From assembly GCF_033954455.1 (NCBI RefSeq), contig NZ_CP121473.1:186001-250000 (forward strand): 64,000 bases of DNA, read 5' to 3'. The notes below the pieces were generated by a model, which saw only the letters and a list, made by a program, of their open reading frames with translations, had not been told where the DNA came from and ran no database searches. Both the position numbers and the translations under genes were made by a program. Below, one piece after another: positions 15,514 to 25,896 of the stretch. Positions within the stretch are counted from its first letter, which is position 1; every line of letters starts with the position of its first letter. Origin of the DNA: Thiorhodovibrio litoralis. GTDB taxonomy: Bacteria; Pseudomonadota; Gammaproteobacteria; Chromatiales; Chromatiaceae.

Positions 15514-17943
15514 TTACGCGAGGACGTCGCGCGCAAGCGGGCGGAACTTGAGCGCGTACAGCATCTCGAGGTAGCGAGCGGTCTCGGCGCGCTCAAGGTC
15601 GGTGACGAATTTCCAGAAGCCGTAGATGCGTGACAGGGTCATCATGCGCTCGGCGTAGCGGCGCCAGGTGTAGCGTTCTTCCACGCGGTCGATGGCGGCT
15701 TGGGAGAAGGTTTGCCAGTGGTGAGCATCCTTGGCGCAGGCGTCGAAGAATTCGACGATCAACCCGGCGGCCTGGTCGCCGTGGTTGGGGTCGATGTGAA
15801 AGCCGGAATGGCCGTGCTCGATGATCTCGGACGGACCGCCGTATTGGGTGGCGAAGGTGGGCAGACCACAGCTCATGGCCTCGACCACGGTCAGGCCGAA
15901 GGCCTCGAACAGCGCTGGCTGGACAAAAGCGCCGCGGCGGTCGGCGATGGTGCGGTAGAGCTCCCCGGCGAGGAATTTGTCCAGATGAATCCCCAGCCAG
16001 CGCACCTGGCCGTCGAGTCCGTGGGTGTTCATCAGGTGATGCATATAGCCGATCTGTTCGCGCTCTTCGCTGTCGCCCGAGGCTTGTTCGTCGACATGCC
16101 CGGCGACGACGACCAGATTGACCCGTTCGCGCAACTCCGGGCTGTTGGCGAACCAGTCCACCAGGCCGCCGATATTTTTGATGCGGTCCAGCCGTGCCAT
16201 GGAGAACAGTAGCGGTTTGTTGGGGTCTTGCAGATGCCCGCGCGACTGCCCGGGTTGGGGCTCGCCGAAAATGAGTTGTTCGATCTCCCCATGCAGGTGG
16301 TCCAGGCGCCGCTCGGTTTCGGTGAAGGGAAAGTAGATGTCCTCATCGGCGCCCGGGGAGACGATGTTGAACTTGGGGTCATAGACATCCACCCCGGCGA
16401 CCACGCGGTAAAGGCCCGGCATGGTGAAGTTCATGTAGCTCTCGTACTGGCCGAGGTTGTCGTCGGTGCCGGCGATCTCCTGATAGGTGCTGGTGATGAT
16501 GAAATCCGCTGTGTTCATCGCAATCAGGTCGGCGGTGAACTGACAAGAGAAATGATAGCGCTCCTCGTTGTCGCGCCAGTAGAGATCGGAGAACAGGTAC
16601 TTGGTCTTCTCGAGTGCATGGGCAATGTTGCACTGGCTGACCCCAAGCCGCCGCGACATCAGGGAGGCGACCAGATTGCCATCGGAATAGTTGCCGATAA
16701 TCAGGTCCGGGCGTCCGCCAAGCTCGGCCAGGAGTTCGGTTTCCGCATCCAGGGCGAAGCGCTCCAGGTAGGGCCAGATGGAAAAGCGCGAGATCCAGTG
16801 TGGCAGGATGTCGCCCTGTTCGTTGCGGAAGGGGACACGCAGAATACGGGCGTTGCGGGTGCCGGCGATGGGCTCGAGGCGCTGATCGGAGGTCGTGCCT
16901 TCAGATTCCGGGATCAGCCGGGTGATGACGATGACTTCCGGCTCGATGTCGATGCCCTGCTCGACCAGTCGCTTGCGCATTTCCCGTTCCAGCGCGCGGA
17001 CCTGGTCGAGGATATAGACTACCTGCCCACCGGTATCAGGCCGGCCGAGCACATTGGATTGCCCGAACCAGCCATGCGGCGACAGGATGGCGATGGAGAA
17101 GATCATCGGGATGCGGCCGAGAAATTCCTCGATGGTCTGCGGCGATGGCGCCTCGAGGATATCGAGCAACAGGCCCATGGTGCTGCGCACGCGTGCGGCA
17201 TCGCTGCCCCAGCCGGGCTCGAAACCGAGCGCGCGCAGTTCGGGCGCGAGCTCCTCATAGCCGGTACCGGCGGCGCGCCGGCGCAGCGGCAGCAGCGCTT
17301 GTCTGAGTGCGTTGCGCAGCCCGGCGACATCGGCGATGGAGTCGTTGAGCATCAGGTGTTGCCCACGATAGCTGTGCATGCGCAGGAAGTTGAGCAGCCG
17401 GCGGTCGCCCTTGCCGATCTCCTCGAACAGGCGACTGGACAGGCGGCGATTGAGAAACTCCACACCGCGGCCGATGGAGCCCTCCTCGCGCAGCTTGAAC
17501 TGATCGCGATGGAAGGGCGACATGTCGATCTCGAGCCCCCAAGGGTCCTCTTGCCCGCCGGTTGCGGCGCGCTCCTTGAACACCAGATATTCAGTCACGT
17601 CGATCTGTTGCGCATCCATGGTGTCGATATGGATGCGCACAAAATCCCAGCGCGCCACCCGGCGGCGCAGCGCCAGGCAAACCCAGGCGGGTGTCAGGGT
17701 GGCCTCCTGGCACTGGTGCAAGGCGCGCGCGAGCACCGTGCCCTTGAGTTCCGGGACATCCTGGCATAGCTGCCCGAGTGCGTCGGAGACATCGCTGCGC
17801 AGCAGGAAAGGCCGTTGCAGGCCGGCGAGATAATGGAAAACGCGATGGGTCTGGTTACGCTGCTCGCGCACGAAAGCGATCAAATCCGGCACCAGGGAGC
17901 CGGTGGATTGCTCGTTGCGCTGCTCGAGAAAAAGCTCGCTCAT
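15514..17943 (-). CDS. Sucrose synthase
   Basis: An 809-residue GT4-type sucrose synthase that reversibly converts UDP/ADP-glucose and fructose to sucrose. Seen are the N-terminal regulatory domain; [29 protein letters not shown] at the start of the catalytic half; [15 protein letters not shown] in the donor site; and the E-x7-E region [28 protein letters not shown]. It uses the ATG at 17943, which overlaps the fructokinase stop (ATGA). An in-frame ATG 14 codons upstream exists, but those codons are a small repeat ([13 protein letters not shown]). Next to fructokinase it probably degrades or recycles sucrose; no sucrose-phosphate synthase is in the window, so a synthetic role is also possible. 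Confidence 0.93.
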   Translation of the reverse strand: MSELFLEQRNEQSTGSLVPDLIAFVREQRNQTHRVFHYLAGLQRPFLLRSDVSDALGQLCQDVPELKGTVLARALHQCQEATLTPAWVCLALRRRVARWDFVRIHIDTMDAQQIDVTEYLVFKERAATGGQEDPWGLEIDMSPFHRDQFKLREEGSIGRGVEFLNRRLSSRLFEEIGKGDRRLLNFLRMHSYRGQHLMLNDSIADVAGLRNALRQALLPLRRRAAGTGYEELAPELRALGFEPGWGSDAARVRSTMGLLLDILEAPSPQTIEEFLGRIPMIFSIAILSPHGWFGQSNVLGRPDTGGQVVYILDQVRALEREMRKRLVEQGIDIEPEVIVITRLIPESEGTTSDQRLEPIAGTRNARILRVPFRNEQGDILPHWISRFSIWPYLERFALDAETELLAELGGRPDLIIGNYSDGNLVASLMSRRLGVSQCNIAHALEKTKYLFSDLYWRDNEERYHFSCQFTADLIAMNTADFIITSTYQEIAGTDDNLGQYESYMNFTMPGLYRVVAGVDVYDPKFNIVSPGADEDIYFPFTETERRLDHLHGEIEQLIFGEPQPGQSRGHLQDPNKPLLFSMARLDRIKNIGGLVDWFANSPELRERVNLVVVAGHVDEQASGDSEEREQIGYMHHLMNTHGLDGQVRWLGIHLDKFLAGELYRTIADRRGAFVQPALFEAFGLTVVEAMSCGLPTFATQYGGPSEIIEHGHSGFHIDPNHGDQAAGLIVEFFDACAKDAHHWQTFSQAAIDRVEERYTWRRYAERMMTLSRIYGFWKFVTDLERAETARYLEMLYALKFRPLARDVLA

Positions 17944-18905
17944 GTCCGGCTCCGATGCGTCTGGCTCCGATGCGTCTGGCTCCATTGCGCACTGACGGCC
18001 CGATAAAACGCGGGATCGCGACAGGTGGCGCCGCGCTGTCCGACAATGGCGGTGGCAAAGGTCTGAGCGCGCTCGAGTGTTTGTTGCAAGGGCCAGCCAC
18101 GTAGCAGGCCAAGAATCAGCACCGAAGCGAAACCGTCACCGGCGCCGACCGCATCGACAAAGTGCGCAACCCGCGGCGGGCCCAGCTTGAAACTGTCGCC
18201 GTCAGCGGTGACGGCCAGCGCGCCATCGGCACCCAGGGTGACGAAGGCGATGCTCAAACCCTTGGCTTCGACCAGACGCCGGGCGCGCTCTTCTGCTGAA
18301 TCACCGGCCGGCGCTAGGATGCCCAGTTCGTCGGCATTGAGCTTAATCCAGGTTGCGCCATCGACCAGCGTGGACACCTGCTCGGGCGTCCACCAGGGGG
18401 CGCGCAGGTTGACATCAACAAAAACCGCGAGCTTTTTGCTATCGCGCAGGCGCTGCAAAGCCGCGGCTGAAACCGCATGCCGGGCTGCCAGGGTGCCGTG
18501 ATAGAGCAGGGTGCCAGGCGCGCACTCGGGCATAGAGCCGGCATCGATAAAGTCGTAAGCGCGCTCGGCGACGATGTCGTAGCTTGGTTCACCGCGCTCC
18601 AGGCTGACTTCGACTGTGCCGGTCGGGCGGGTGAAGTCGCGTTGCAGCAACGATGCGTCCATGCCCTGCTCGGTCATGGCGATCTGGATGCGCTCGCCCA
18701 AGGCGTCTAGCCCGATCCGGCTGATGAATCGCGGTGCCTGAGGCGAAGCGGCGTCAGCGGCGGCGGCAAAGGCTTGAAGATGCCAGGCAACATTGAAAGG
18801 CGCGCCGCCAAGCACCTCGGTGACGCCGCCGCCCTCATCAGGGAAGCAGTCAAACAAGACTTCACCGAAAATGAGAGGTTGTTGTGACGGGTCCAGTGTC
18901 ATCAT
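17940..18905 (-). CDS. PfkB-family fructokinase
   Basis: A 321-residue ribokinase-fold sugar kinase. [33 protein letters not shown] is the substrate-binding start, and [18 protein letters not shown] holds the catalytic Asp and anion hole near residue 250. It should phosphorylate fructose released by sucrose synthase, pulling the reaction towards sucrose breakdown. The C-terminal tail ([11 protein letters not shown]) comes from a 15-base tandem repeat at 17948-17984 and is not part of the fold. It lies between the methyltransferases and sucrose synthase in one operon. Confidence 0.9.
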   Translation of the reverse strand: MMTLDPSQQPLIFGEVLFDCFPDEGGGVTEVLGGAPFNVAWHLQAFAAAADAASPQAPRFISRIGLDALGERIQIAMTEQGMDASLLQRDFTRPTGTVEVSLERGEPSYDIVAERAYDFIDAGSMPECAPGTLLYHGTLAARHAVSAAALQRLRDSKKLAVFVDVNLRAPWWTPEQVSTLVDGATWIKLNADELGILAPAGDSAEERARRLVEAKGLSIAFVTLGADGALAVTADGDSFKLGPPRVAHFVDAVGAGDGFASVLILGLLRGWPLQQTLERAQTFATAIVGQRGATCRDPAFYRAVSAQWSQTHRSQTHRSRT

Positions 18906-19025
18906 AGGTGTGCCTGCGCGAGTTGCTGAAACGGGGCTGCAAGCGCGGGCGACCGGCGCGCCAGGCCGCAGCCAAGGCTCGCCGCCGCTGGGCTGAATCA
19001 GCTGGGCTGAATCAGCGGGCGGGTC

Positions 19026-19868
19026 TTACCCAGCCGGCTTGCGAAAGTGCAGGATACCCCAGTCGAGATAGCCGTTGCGACCGGCTTCGACCCAATGTCC
19101 CAAGCCGGTGATCATGCGCTCGATATAGGGATCGGAGACCTTGCCGGCAAGGTCATCGCGGCTGGATTCAAGCACTTCGCGCACCCGGCTGTAGTGGCTG
19201 ATCAGATGCTCGACCATAGGCTCGACGCCGACCTCTTGCAAACCGTTGGCGGCGGCGGTTTCCCGATAAAAGCCGATGGAACCGAGGCTGGCAAGATGGA
19301 TGCGATCCAGCACCGGTTGCAGCACGCCTTCGGGGCAGTCGTCGGCCTGCATCGGGTCGGTGAAGATCAAATCGCCACCTGCGCGCAGCACGCGTGCGGC
19401 CTCGGCGATGACCTGCGCACGCCGGCCGCTATGCAGAATGGCGTCCTGCGACCAGACCAGATCGAAGCTGCCGTCTGTGGCCGGGACTTCCTCGAAGCTG
19501 CCGTCGATGACCGTGATCAGGTGATCGAGCCCGCGCTCTCGGTTCATCTCCCGGTCGCGCTCGTTCTCGGTCTCGCTCAGGTTCAGTGCCGTGACCTGGC
19601 AGCCGTAAGTCTCGGCGAGATAGCGCGCGGCGCCGCCATAGCCAGCGCCCATGTCGAGCACGCGGGACTCGGGTCCGAGCCCAGCCACCTTGGCCGCCAT
19701 GCGCTCGACCGTGCGGTGGCTGGCATCGCGAATGGCCTCATTCGGGTTCTGATACAGGCCGATGTGGATGTCCTCACCGCCCCAAACGTGAAAATAGAAC
19801 TGATCGGCATCCTCGCTGTTGTAATAATTCCGTGCCGTTTCAACAACTTCTGTGTAGCCTAAGCTCAT
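19026..19868 (-). CDS. Sarcosine/dimethylglycine N-methyltransferase
   Basis: A 280-residue class I SAM methyltransferase with motif I VLDMGAGYGGAARYL, and YFHVWGGEDIHIGLYQ near the N-terminus, which is characteristic of the SDMT enzymes of halophiles (as in Halorhodospira and cyanobacteria). It methylates sarcosine and dimethylglycine to glycine betaine, the main compatible solute. The C-terminal RVREVLESSRDDLAGKVSD and HWVEAGRNGYLDWGILHF also follow the family. Its start overlaps the stop of the upstream GSMT gene (19865-19868, ATGA). Confidence 0.93.
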   Translation of the reverse strand: MSLGYTEVVETARNYYNSEDADQFYFHVWGGEDIHIGLYQNPNEAIRDASHRTVERMAAKVAGLGPESRVLDMGAGYGGAARYLAETYGCQVTALNLSETENERDREMNRERGLDHLITVIDGSFEEVPATDGSFDLVWSQDAILHSGRRAQVIAEAARVLRAGGDLIFTDPMQADDCPEGVLQPVLDRIHLASLGSIGFYRETAAANGLQEVGVEPMVEHLISHYSRVREVLESSRDDLAGKVSDPYIERMITGLGHWVEAGRNGYLDWGILHFRKPAG

Positions 19869-20695
19869 TCTTCTTCTCCTCCTTCCACATAGCGCTTTTC
19901 CGCCACATGGATAAAGAAATCCGGTTCTTTGTCATGGTAGGTTTCCTGGAAGTCGCCATAGGTGGTGACGCGCTGGAAGCCGACCTCGCGCAATAAGGTG
20001 CGGACGTATTTTCTGCGCAGCGGAAACATGTTCAGGTGAAAAACTTCATCATCCGGAAACTCGTAGCGGAAACGTGCCAGGGACTCGTCGACATGCTCGG
20101 GCGTGGCGCGGACATTGTCTCCGCAATAGTAAAAGTTGTGCGTGGGCTCGATTTTATGATCGAGCAGGGCATCGTAGTTGCGCTGGTCGATAATCAGGAT
20201 GCCGTCATGCTTCAGGGTGGCGTAGAACTCGGCCAAGGCTTTACGCCTGTCGTTGTCGTCGTGTAGGTGGGTAAAGGAGTTGCCCAGGCAGATCACGGCG
20301 TCGTAATAGTCATGAATGTCGCGGTTTAGCCAGCGCCAGTCGGCTTGAGCGGTGCGCAGCAAATAGTCGCGCTTACGCGCGTTCTCGAACGCCTTGGCCA
20401 GCATGTTCGGGCTGCCATCCGCGCTGGTTACCTCGAAGCCGGCGCGCAGCAGGCGCACGGAATGGAAGCCAGTCCCGGTGGCGACGTCCAGCACTTTTTT
20501 CACACCATGCTCGCGCAGGGCGCGGATGAAGAAATCCCCCTCCGCTTCGGCGCGACCGTCCCAGTCGATGAGCTGATCCCAGCGCTCGACAAAAGGGTGG
20601 ATGTACTCGGATTTGTAATGATTGGTGTCGCGAACCTCGAGTGGGTCCGATCCGTAATTTTGTTTCATGGAAAGTTCTTGGCTGTTCAGGTTCAT
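19865..20695 (-). CDS. Glycine/sarcosine N-methyltransferase
   Basis: A 276-residue SAM methyltransferase. The N-terminus (YGSDPLEVRDTNHYKSEYIHPFVERWDQLIDW) and motif I (VLDVATGTGFHSVRLL), with ICLGNSFTHLHDD, are those of GSMT, which converts glycine to sarcosine and dimethylglycine. With the next gene it completes betaine synthesis from glycine. The ATG at 20695 is chosen for the GAGGAC ribosome site; the frame is open far upstream but that part has no family similarity. It is the first gene of the betaine-sucrose operon, so its upstream region must hold the promoter. Confidence 0.93.
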   Translation of the reverse strand: MNLNSQELSMKQNYGSDPLEVRDTNHYKSEYIHPFVERWDQLIDWDGRAEAEGDFFIRALREHGVKKVLDVATGTGFHSVRLLRAGFEVTSADGSPNMLAKAFENARKRDYLLRTAQADWRWLNRDIHDYYDAVICLGNSFTHLHDDNDRRKALAEFYATLKHDGILIIDQRNYDALLDHKIEPTHNFYYCGDNVRATPEHVDESLARFRYEFPDDEVFHLNMFPLRRKYVRTLLREVGFQRVTTYGDFQETYHDKEPDFFIHVAEKRYVEGGEEE

Positions 20696-21282
20696 CGCGG
20701 GTCCTCGAGCGGATGCTGGGCGGCTCGCAGCGCGGGCGCCTATGGGCGACGGGCGCGAACGCACGCCTGCGAGTTTTCGCGGAGCTGGCCTTAGGCGCGT
20801 AATCCGGACCATCCAGGCGGATGATTCCGTGAAATTCACCGTAAGACCAGTGATTTGCGGTGCTGACGCGGCATGCGTCAGCGAGATTGAACCCCGCGGA
20901 AAGCGCGGGGCAGCGCGTCGCTCCCGTGCCACCGTTGGGCCGGATGCACGATGGAGCGAGAGCGCGACTTGCGATGGCCGCCTGATCTTTACGCAGATCA
21001 ATGGCAGCCAGATGAGGTGGCAGCGCCGCGAGCGGGCGAAGTGTGAAAACCCGGTACAACAACCGCCGGAAAACAGCCGTCAGTGAAAGACTGTCCGCCC
21101 ATTCTAGCCGAATACCGCGACAAATTCACCCCGGGGTTGCGCGAGCGCTCCCGTGGTAGGGCAAACCGGCGCTAGAAGCAGCGCGCAATAGGGGTGTAGA
21201 TGCCTGAGCCGGGGCGGATGTGGCGTTGCCCGTTAGTCCGGCTGGTGCCTTGGTCAGGGTGGTAACTCAGGGGCTAGGGCGC
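20696..21282. other. Gene-free interval upstream of the betaine-sucrose operon
   Basis: No convincing gene on either strand. It should contain the promoter of the minus-strand operon. A perfect 7-bp hairpin (CCCCGCG, loop GAAAG, CGCGGGG at 20892-20910) is present. I see no clear -35/-10 pair. Confidence 0.4.
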
Positions 21283-22158
21283 TCAGGTGGAGGCGGCGGC
21301 GTCCTTGTCGCGCTCGATCATCGCGTAGGCGGAATGATTGTGAATGGACTCGAAGTTTTCAGATTCCACCACATAGGCGGCCACCCGGGCGTCCTCGTTC
21401 AGCAGCCCGGCAATGTCGCGGACGGTGTCTTCGACGAACTTCGGGTTGTCATAGGCGCGCTCAGTGACGTACTTCTCATCAGCGCGCTTGAGCAGGCCAA
21501 ACAGCTCGCACGAGGCCTGGGATTCGACCAGGTCGATCAGTTCCTCAATCCACAAGAACCCCCGCGTGCGCACGGTGACAGTGACATGCGAGCGCTGATT
21601 ATGGGCGCCGTAGGCGGAGATTTCCTTCGAGCACGGGCATAGGCTGGTCACCGGAACCACAACGCGGATGGACAGGCAAGGCCTGCCTTGCTTGACCTCG
21701 CCGATAAAGGTCACGTCGTAGTCGAGCAGGCTGGCCACGCCACTGATGGGTGCGCGCTTGTTGATGAAAAACGGAAAGCGCATCTCGATGTGACCGGCTT
21801 CGGACTCCAGCCGATCGGCCATCTCAGCGAGCATGTCCTTGAAGGTGGTGACGCTGATCTCGGGCTCGTGGTTGTTCAGGATCGCGACGAAGCGCGACAT
21901 GTGCGTGCCTTTGAAGTCATGCGGCAGATGCACGTACATATTGAAGGTCGCGACCGTATGCTGCTCCTGCCCGCTGCGATCCTGAATGCGCACCGGGTGG
22001 CGGATGTCCTTGATGCCGACGCGGTCGATGGCGAGATGCCGGCTGTCGGCACTCGACTGCACATCGGCCATGGCCTGGTCCGAAGAAAGCGGGCCTGCTT
22101 TGTCCTGTTGCGAGGGCGGCGGTGCTGTCGGGGCATCGGCCCTCAGGGTGGATTCCAT
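21283..22158 (-). CDS. folE2: GTP cyclohydrolase FolE2 (type IB)
   Basis: A 291-residue FolE2: [12 protein letters not shown] near the start, [21 protein letters not shown] holding the conserved metal-ligand Cys, and the C-terminal [32 protein letters not shown]. It converts GTP to dihydroneopterin triphosphate, the first step of folate (and queuosine) synthesis, and unlike FolE can use metals other than zinc. The ATG at 22158 has an AGGAC ribosome site 8 bases upstream; an ATG six codons earlier is possible. A 14-base palindrome lies about 80 bases upstream. Confidence 0.92.
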   Translation of the reverse strand: MESTLRADAPTAPPPSQQDKAGPLSSDQAMADVQSSADSRHLAIDRVGIKDIRHPVRIQDRSGQEQHTVATFNMYVHLPHDFKGTHMSRFVAILNNHEPEISVTTFKDMLAEMADRLESEAGHIEMRFPFFINKRAPISGVASLLDYDVTFIGEVKQGRPCLSIRVVVPVTSLCPCSKEISAYGAHNQRSHVTVTVRTRGFLWIEELIDLVESQASCELFGLLKRADEKYVTERAYDNPKFVEDTVRDIAGLLNEDARVAAYVVESENFESIHNHSAYAMIERDKDAAAST

Positions 22159-22240
22159 CTGATAAGTCCTCGTCATCGCCGAACGGCGGGGGGAGGCATC
22201 TCCAACCCCGGCCGAGCGGGCGCAATACTGTCATTGAATT

Positions 22241-22254
22241 TCAATATATATTGA
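22241..22254. promoter_or_regulatory. A+T-rich palindrome upstream of folE2
   Basis: TCAATATATATTGA is a perfect 14-base palindrome in the folE2 leader, inside an otherwise G+C-rich region. folE2 is often under Zur control, but this is not the textbook Zur box. It is an operator or promoter element candidate only. Confidence 0.3.
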
Positions 22255-22379
22255 CGCAGAGGAAAAAGGAAAGGTACCCGGAATCAGGAGATGCCAGGAT
22301 CTGCGTCGGCTTGAAGCGGCTGTGCCTGGGGCTATTGAGGCTTTTTTTTGCCTGGTGGGGCTTTGAGCTTGGAGCCTTA

Positions 22380-23273
22380 TCAGTGATCGCGGCTGATCAC
22401 GTAGTCGGCGATCCAGCGCAGCGGGTCGGCTCCCTCGTCCAGCCCATTGAGGCAACGGTGGGCGTCCGCGATCAGGCGCGCGGCCTCTTCATGCGCGGCC
22501 TCGACGCCGAGCAACGACGGATAGGTTGCCTTGTGATGGGCGGCATCCTGGCCGCTTTGTTTGCCCAGCACCTCGGTTTGACCTTCCACGTCGAGCAGGT
22601 CGTCCTGAATCTGGAACGCGAGCCCGATGCAGCGCGCGTAGCCGTCCAGGGCGCCGGCCTGTTCGCCAGAGAAGTCAGCTTTAACCAGCGTGGCCATGTT
22701 GACGCTTGCCTGAATCAGCGCGCCGGTCTTGTGCAGATGAATGGCCTCGAGCCCGTCGCGGTCGAGGGTCTCACCTTCGCTCGCGAGATCCAGTGCCTGT
22801 CCGGCGACCATGCCGCGCGAGCCGGATGCGCGCGCGAGCAGTTCGACCATGCGCGCGCGTGCCTCGAAGCTGTTGGCCGAGTCGGTGGCGATCCACTGGA
22901 AGGCCAGCGTCTGCAGTGCGTCGCCTGCGAGGATCGCTGTAGCTTCGTCGAAAGCCTTGTGGCAGGTCGGGCGGCCGCGGCGCAGGTCGTCATCGTCCAT
23001 GGCCGGCAGGTCGTCGTGAATCAGCGAGTAGGTGTGGATCAGCTCAAGCGCGCAGGCAGGCGCGTCGATTTGCTCGCTCGTGACTCCAACGGCACTGGCC
23101 GCGGCATAGGCAAGCGTAGGGCGCAGACGTTTGCCGCTGCCAAGCGCGGCATAGCGCATGGCCTGGTGCAGGCGTTGCGGCTCGAGCTCCGCGCTCGGCA
23201 GACGAGTCTCGAATGCCCGCTCGATCCGGGTCTGACAGCTGGTCAGGAATTGTTGCAGCGCCTTTTTGGCCAT
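22380..23273 (-). CDS. ispA: Farnesyl/geranyl diphosphate synthase
   Basis: A 297-residue short-chain polyprenyl synthase. The first Asp-rich motif is HDDLPAMDDDDLRRGRPT and the second QIQDDLLDVEG; GSGKRLRP is the isopentenyl-diphosphate-binding loop. It makes C15 diphosphate for quinones, undecaprenol and, in phototrophs, carotenoids. The ATG at 23273 fits the family N-terminus; a start at 23342 would add 23 residues without similarity. It follows xseB, the usual xseB-ispA order, but dxs is not downstream. Confidence 0.9.
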   Translation of the reverse strand: MAKKALQQFLTSCQTRIERAFETRLPSAELEPQRLHQAMRYAALGSGKRLRPTLAYAAASAVGVTSEQIDAPACALELIHTYSLIHDDLPAMDDDDLRRGRPTCHKAFDEATAILAGDALQTLAFQWIATDSANSFEARARMVELLARASGSRGMVAGQALDLASEGETLDRDGLEAIHLHKTGALIQASVNMATLVKADFSGEQAGALDGYARCIGLAFQIQDDLLDVEGQTEVLGKQSGQDAAHHKATYPSLLGVEAAHEEAARLIADAHRCLNGLDEGADPLRWIADYVISRDH

Positions 23274-23383
23274 CGTTGAATTGCTGTGATCTGTAAAAGT
23301 GATTGAGGGTCGAATGCCTTGATACGGGCGGCTGTTAGCCAAGCAGTATCCTTACAAAAAGTCTTTCTCTCGCGAGCCTGTCG

Positions 23384-23755
23384 TCAAGATCGCGCCGGAG
23401 CGCCAGTGGCGTCGAAAGGCGCGGGCTCGGCGGCGGCATTGGCCTCGGTCAGGATGCGCACGCGCTGTTCGGCGGTATCGAGCGCCTGCTGACAATGGCG
23501 GCTGAGATGAATGCCGCGCTCGAAGGTGGCCAGCGATTGCTCAAGCGCCAAGTCGCCCTGCTCAAGTCGATCCACCAAGGCTTCGAGCTCTGCGAGAGAC
23601 TGCTCGAACTGGAGCGGTTTTTCGGCGGCATCAGACCCTGTCGCATCCTGTGTGACGGGCTCGCCGGTGACGGCTTCGGATTCTGAACTGGGCTTGGCTT
23701 TGGGCACGGGTGACGCGTGGCTGTTGCTGGTAAGACCGCCCGCGGTGCGCCGCAA
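23384..23755 (-). CDS. xseB: Exodeoxyribonuclease VII small subunit
   Basis: The family core is FEQSLAELEALVDRLEQGDLALEQSLATFERG, continuing to SRHCQQALDTAEQRVRIL. The product from the first start is 123 residues, longer than usual (about 80), because about 45 low-complexity residues precede the core; a later start is likely. With XseA it forms the nuclease that trims single-stranded DNA. It overlaps no neighbour and lies upstream of ispA. Confidence 0.88.
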   Translation of the reverse strand: MRRTAGGLTSNSHASPVPKAKPSSESEAVTGEPVTQDATGSDAAEKPLQFEQSLAELEALVDRLEQGDLALEQSLATFERGIHLSRHCQQALDTAEQRVRILTEANAAAEPAPFDATGAPARS

Positions 23756-23979
23756 ATTAGCGGGCCGAGGGCAATTGCCTTTGGAGTTTCGAGCTGACTA
23801 CGGTAGCTTACAGCGGTTTTGCGGTCAATCGATCTGGCCCGCGGCGCGTGCAGGTTTCGCCGTCATTTGGTGTGGAGCGACAACTGCCCGCCGTGATCCG
23901 GTGAATTTCAGCCAGTAACTAATAAGCCAGTAACTAATCGGTCGGTGACCTGAGCTTTGATGGTGAAGGAGTATCAGCA

Positions 23980-25872
23980 GTGAGCAAAGGCGGGTATGAC
24001 GCCTCAGCAATCGAGGTCCTGAGCGGCCTCGACCCGGTGCGCAAGCGCCCGGGTATGTACACGGATACCACGGGGCCAAACCATCTGGTCCAAGAGGTGG
24101 TGGATAACAGCGTCGATGAGGCCATTGCCGGTCATGCGCGCTCCATCGCGGTGGAATTGTTTGCCGATGGCTCGGTTCAGGTCAGCGATGACGGCCGCGG
24201 CATGCCGGTGGATGAGCACCCGCAGCTCGGGCTGCCCGGCATCGAGGTGATCCTGACCAAGCTGCACGCGGGCGGTAAATTCTCGGCGGGCAGCTATCAG
24301 TTCAGCGGCGGTTTGCACGGTGTGGGTGTGTCCGTCGTCAATGCACTGTCAAAAAGGCTGGACGTCTGGGTCAAGCGCGACGGTCGCGAGTATCACATTG
24401 CCTTCGAGCAGGGGGAGAAGGTCTCGGAGTTGATCGAAACCGGCACCGTCAAACCTCGGGATACCGGAACCCGACTGCGGTTCTCTCCCGAGGCGGGCTA
24501 TTTCGACACCACCAAGATTGGCGTGCGCGCGCTGCGCCATCTGCTGCGCGCCAAGGCGGTGCTTTGTCCCGGTCTCGAGGTGTCGTTCGCGGATGAGGCG
24601 ACCGGCGAGCGCGAAAGCTGGTGCTATCAGGAGGGCCTGACGGACTATCTCAGTCAAGCCTTGGGTGATGTGCCGACGCTGCCGGAGGCGCCGTTTGTCG
24701 GCGAGATGGCAGGCGAAGCGGAAGCCGCCAGCTGGGCCTTGGTCTGGGTTCCGGAGCAGGGCGAGCTGACTACCGAGAGCTATGTGAATCTGATCCCGAC
24801 CGTGCAGGGGGGCACCCACGTCAACGGCTTGCGCTCAGGGCTGACCGAGGCGCTGCGGGAGTTCTGCGAGTTCCGCAACCTGCTGCCGCGCGGAGTGCGC
24901 CTGGCGCCGGAAGATGTCTGGGGCCGGGTCAGCTACATCCTGTCGGTGAAGATGCTCAATCCACAGTTCTCAGGGCAGACCAAAGAGCGGCTGTCCTCAC
25001 GTGAGTGCGCCGCCTTTGTCTCCGGCGTGGTCAAGGACTCGTTCAGCTTGTGGCTAAATCAGCATGTCGCCGATGCCGAGCGTGTGGCCGAGTTGGTCAT
25101 CAACGCGGCCCAGACGCGCCTGCGCGCCGGGCGCAAGGTGGCGCGCAAGAAGGTCACCCAGGGGCCTGCGCTGCCTGGCAAGCTGGCCGACTGCACCTCG
25201 ACCGACCCCAGTCGCAGCGAGCTGTTTCTGGTGGAGGGGGACTCCGCCGGCGGCTCGGCCAAGCAGGCGCGCGACCGGGAATTTCAGGCCATCATGCCGT
25301 TGCGCGGCAAGATTCTGAATACCTGGGAAGTTGATCCCAACGACGTGCTGGCCTCGCAGGAAGTGCATGACATTTCTGTGGCCATCGGCGTCGACCCGGG
25401 CAGCGACGACCTCTCGCGCCTGCGCTTTAGCAAGGTCTGTATTCTCGCTGATGCCGACTCGGACGGCGCCCATATCGCCACCCTGCTGTGCGCACTTTTT
25501 CTGAGACATTTCCCGAGCCTGGTGGTGGGCGGCCATGTCTATGTCGCCATGCCGCCGCTGTATCGCATCGACGTTGGCAAGCAGGTGTTCTACGCGCTCG
25601 ATGACAGCGAAAAGCAAGGTGTGCTTGATCGCATCGCTGCTGAAAAACTTAAGGGCAAGATCAGTGTGCAACGCTTCAAAGGCCTCGGCGAGATGAATCC
25701 GCGCCAGTTGCGCGAGACCACGATTGATCCGGACACCCGGCGCCTGGTGCAACTCACGGTTGAAGACCCGGAAGCCGGGGGGCATCTGATGGACATGCTA
25801 CTGGCCAAGAAACGCGCCGGCGACCGCCGCGCCTGGTTGCAACAGAAGGGTGACCTGGCTGAATTAGCCTAG
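23980..25872 (+). CDS. parE: DNA topoisomerase IV subunit B
   Basis: A 630-residue GHKL ATPase subunit. VVDNSVDEAIAGHA binds ATP-Mg, GGLHGVGVSVVNALS is the lid-side Gly loop, EGDSAGGSAKQARDR begins the TOPRIM core and LADADSDGAHI carries its Asp cluster. The length and the short insert-free TOPRIM region fit ParE rather than GyrB. It decatenates daughter chromosomes with ParC, which is not in the window. The leader contains two direct copies of GCCAGTAACTAA (23911 and 23926). Confidence 0.93.
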   Translation: MSKGGYDASAIEVLSGLDPVRKRPGMYTDTTGPNHLVQEVVDNSVDEAIAGHARSIAVELFADGSVQVSDDGRGMPVDEHPQLGLPGIEVILTKLHAGGKFSAGSYQFSGGLHGVGVSVVNALSKRLDVWVKRDGREYHIAFEQGEKVSELIETGTVKPRDTGTRLRFSPEAGYFDTTKIGVRALRHLLRAKAVLCPGLEVSFADEATGERESWCYQEGLTDYLSQALGDVPTLPEAPFVGEMAGEAEAASWALVWVPEQGELTTESYVNLIPTVQGGTHVNGLRSGLTEALREFCEFRNLLPRGVRLAPEDVWGRVSYILSVKMLNPQFSGQTKERLSSRECAAFVSGVVKDSFSLWLNQHVADAERVAELVINAAQTRLRAGRKVARKKVTQGPALPGKLADCTSTDPSRSELFLVEGDSAGGSAKQARDREFQAIMPLRGKILNTWEVDPNDVLASQEVHDISVAIGVDPGSDDLSRLRFSKVCILADADSDGAHIATLLCALFLRHFPSLVVGGHVYVAMPPLYRIDVGKQVFYALDDSEKQGVLDRIAAEKLKGKISVQRFKGLGEMNPRQLRETTIDPDTRRLVQLTVEDPEAGGHLMDMLLAKKRAGDRRAWLQQKGDLAELA

Positions 25873-25896
25873 CGCGCCCCGCAGGAGGACAGACCC

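Noticed and set aside
16228..17769. A 513-codon plus-strand open frame
   Set aside because: Antisense to sucrose synthase; the protein is low-complexity and without any domain pattern.
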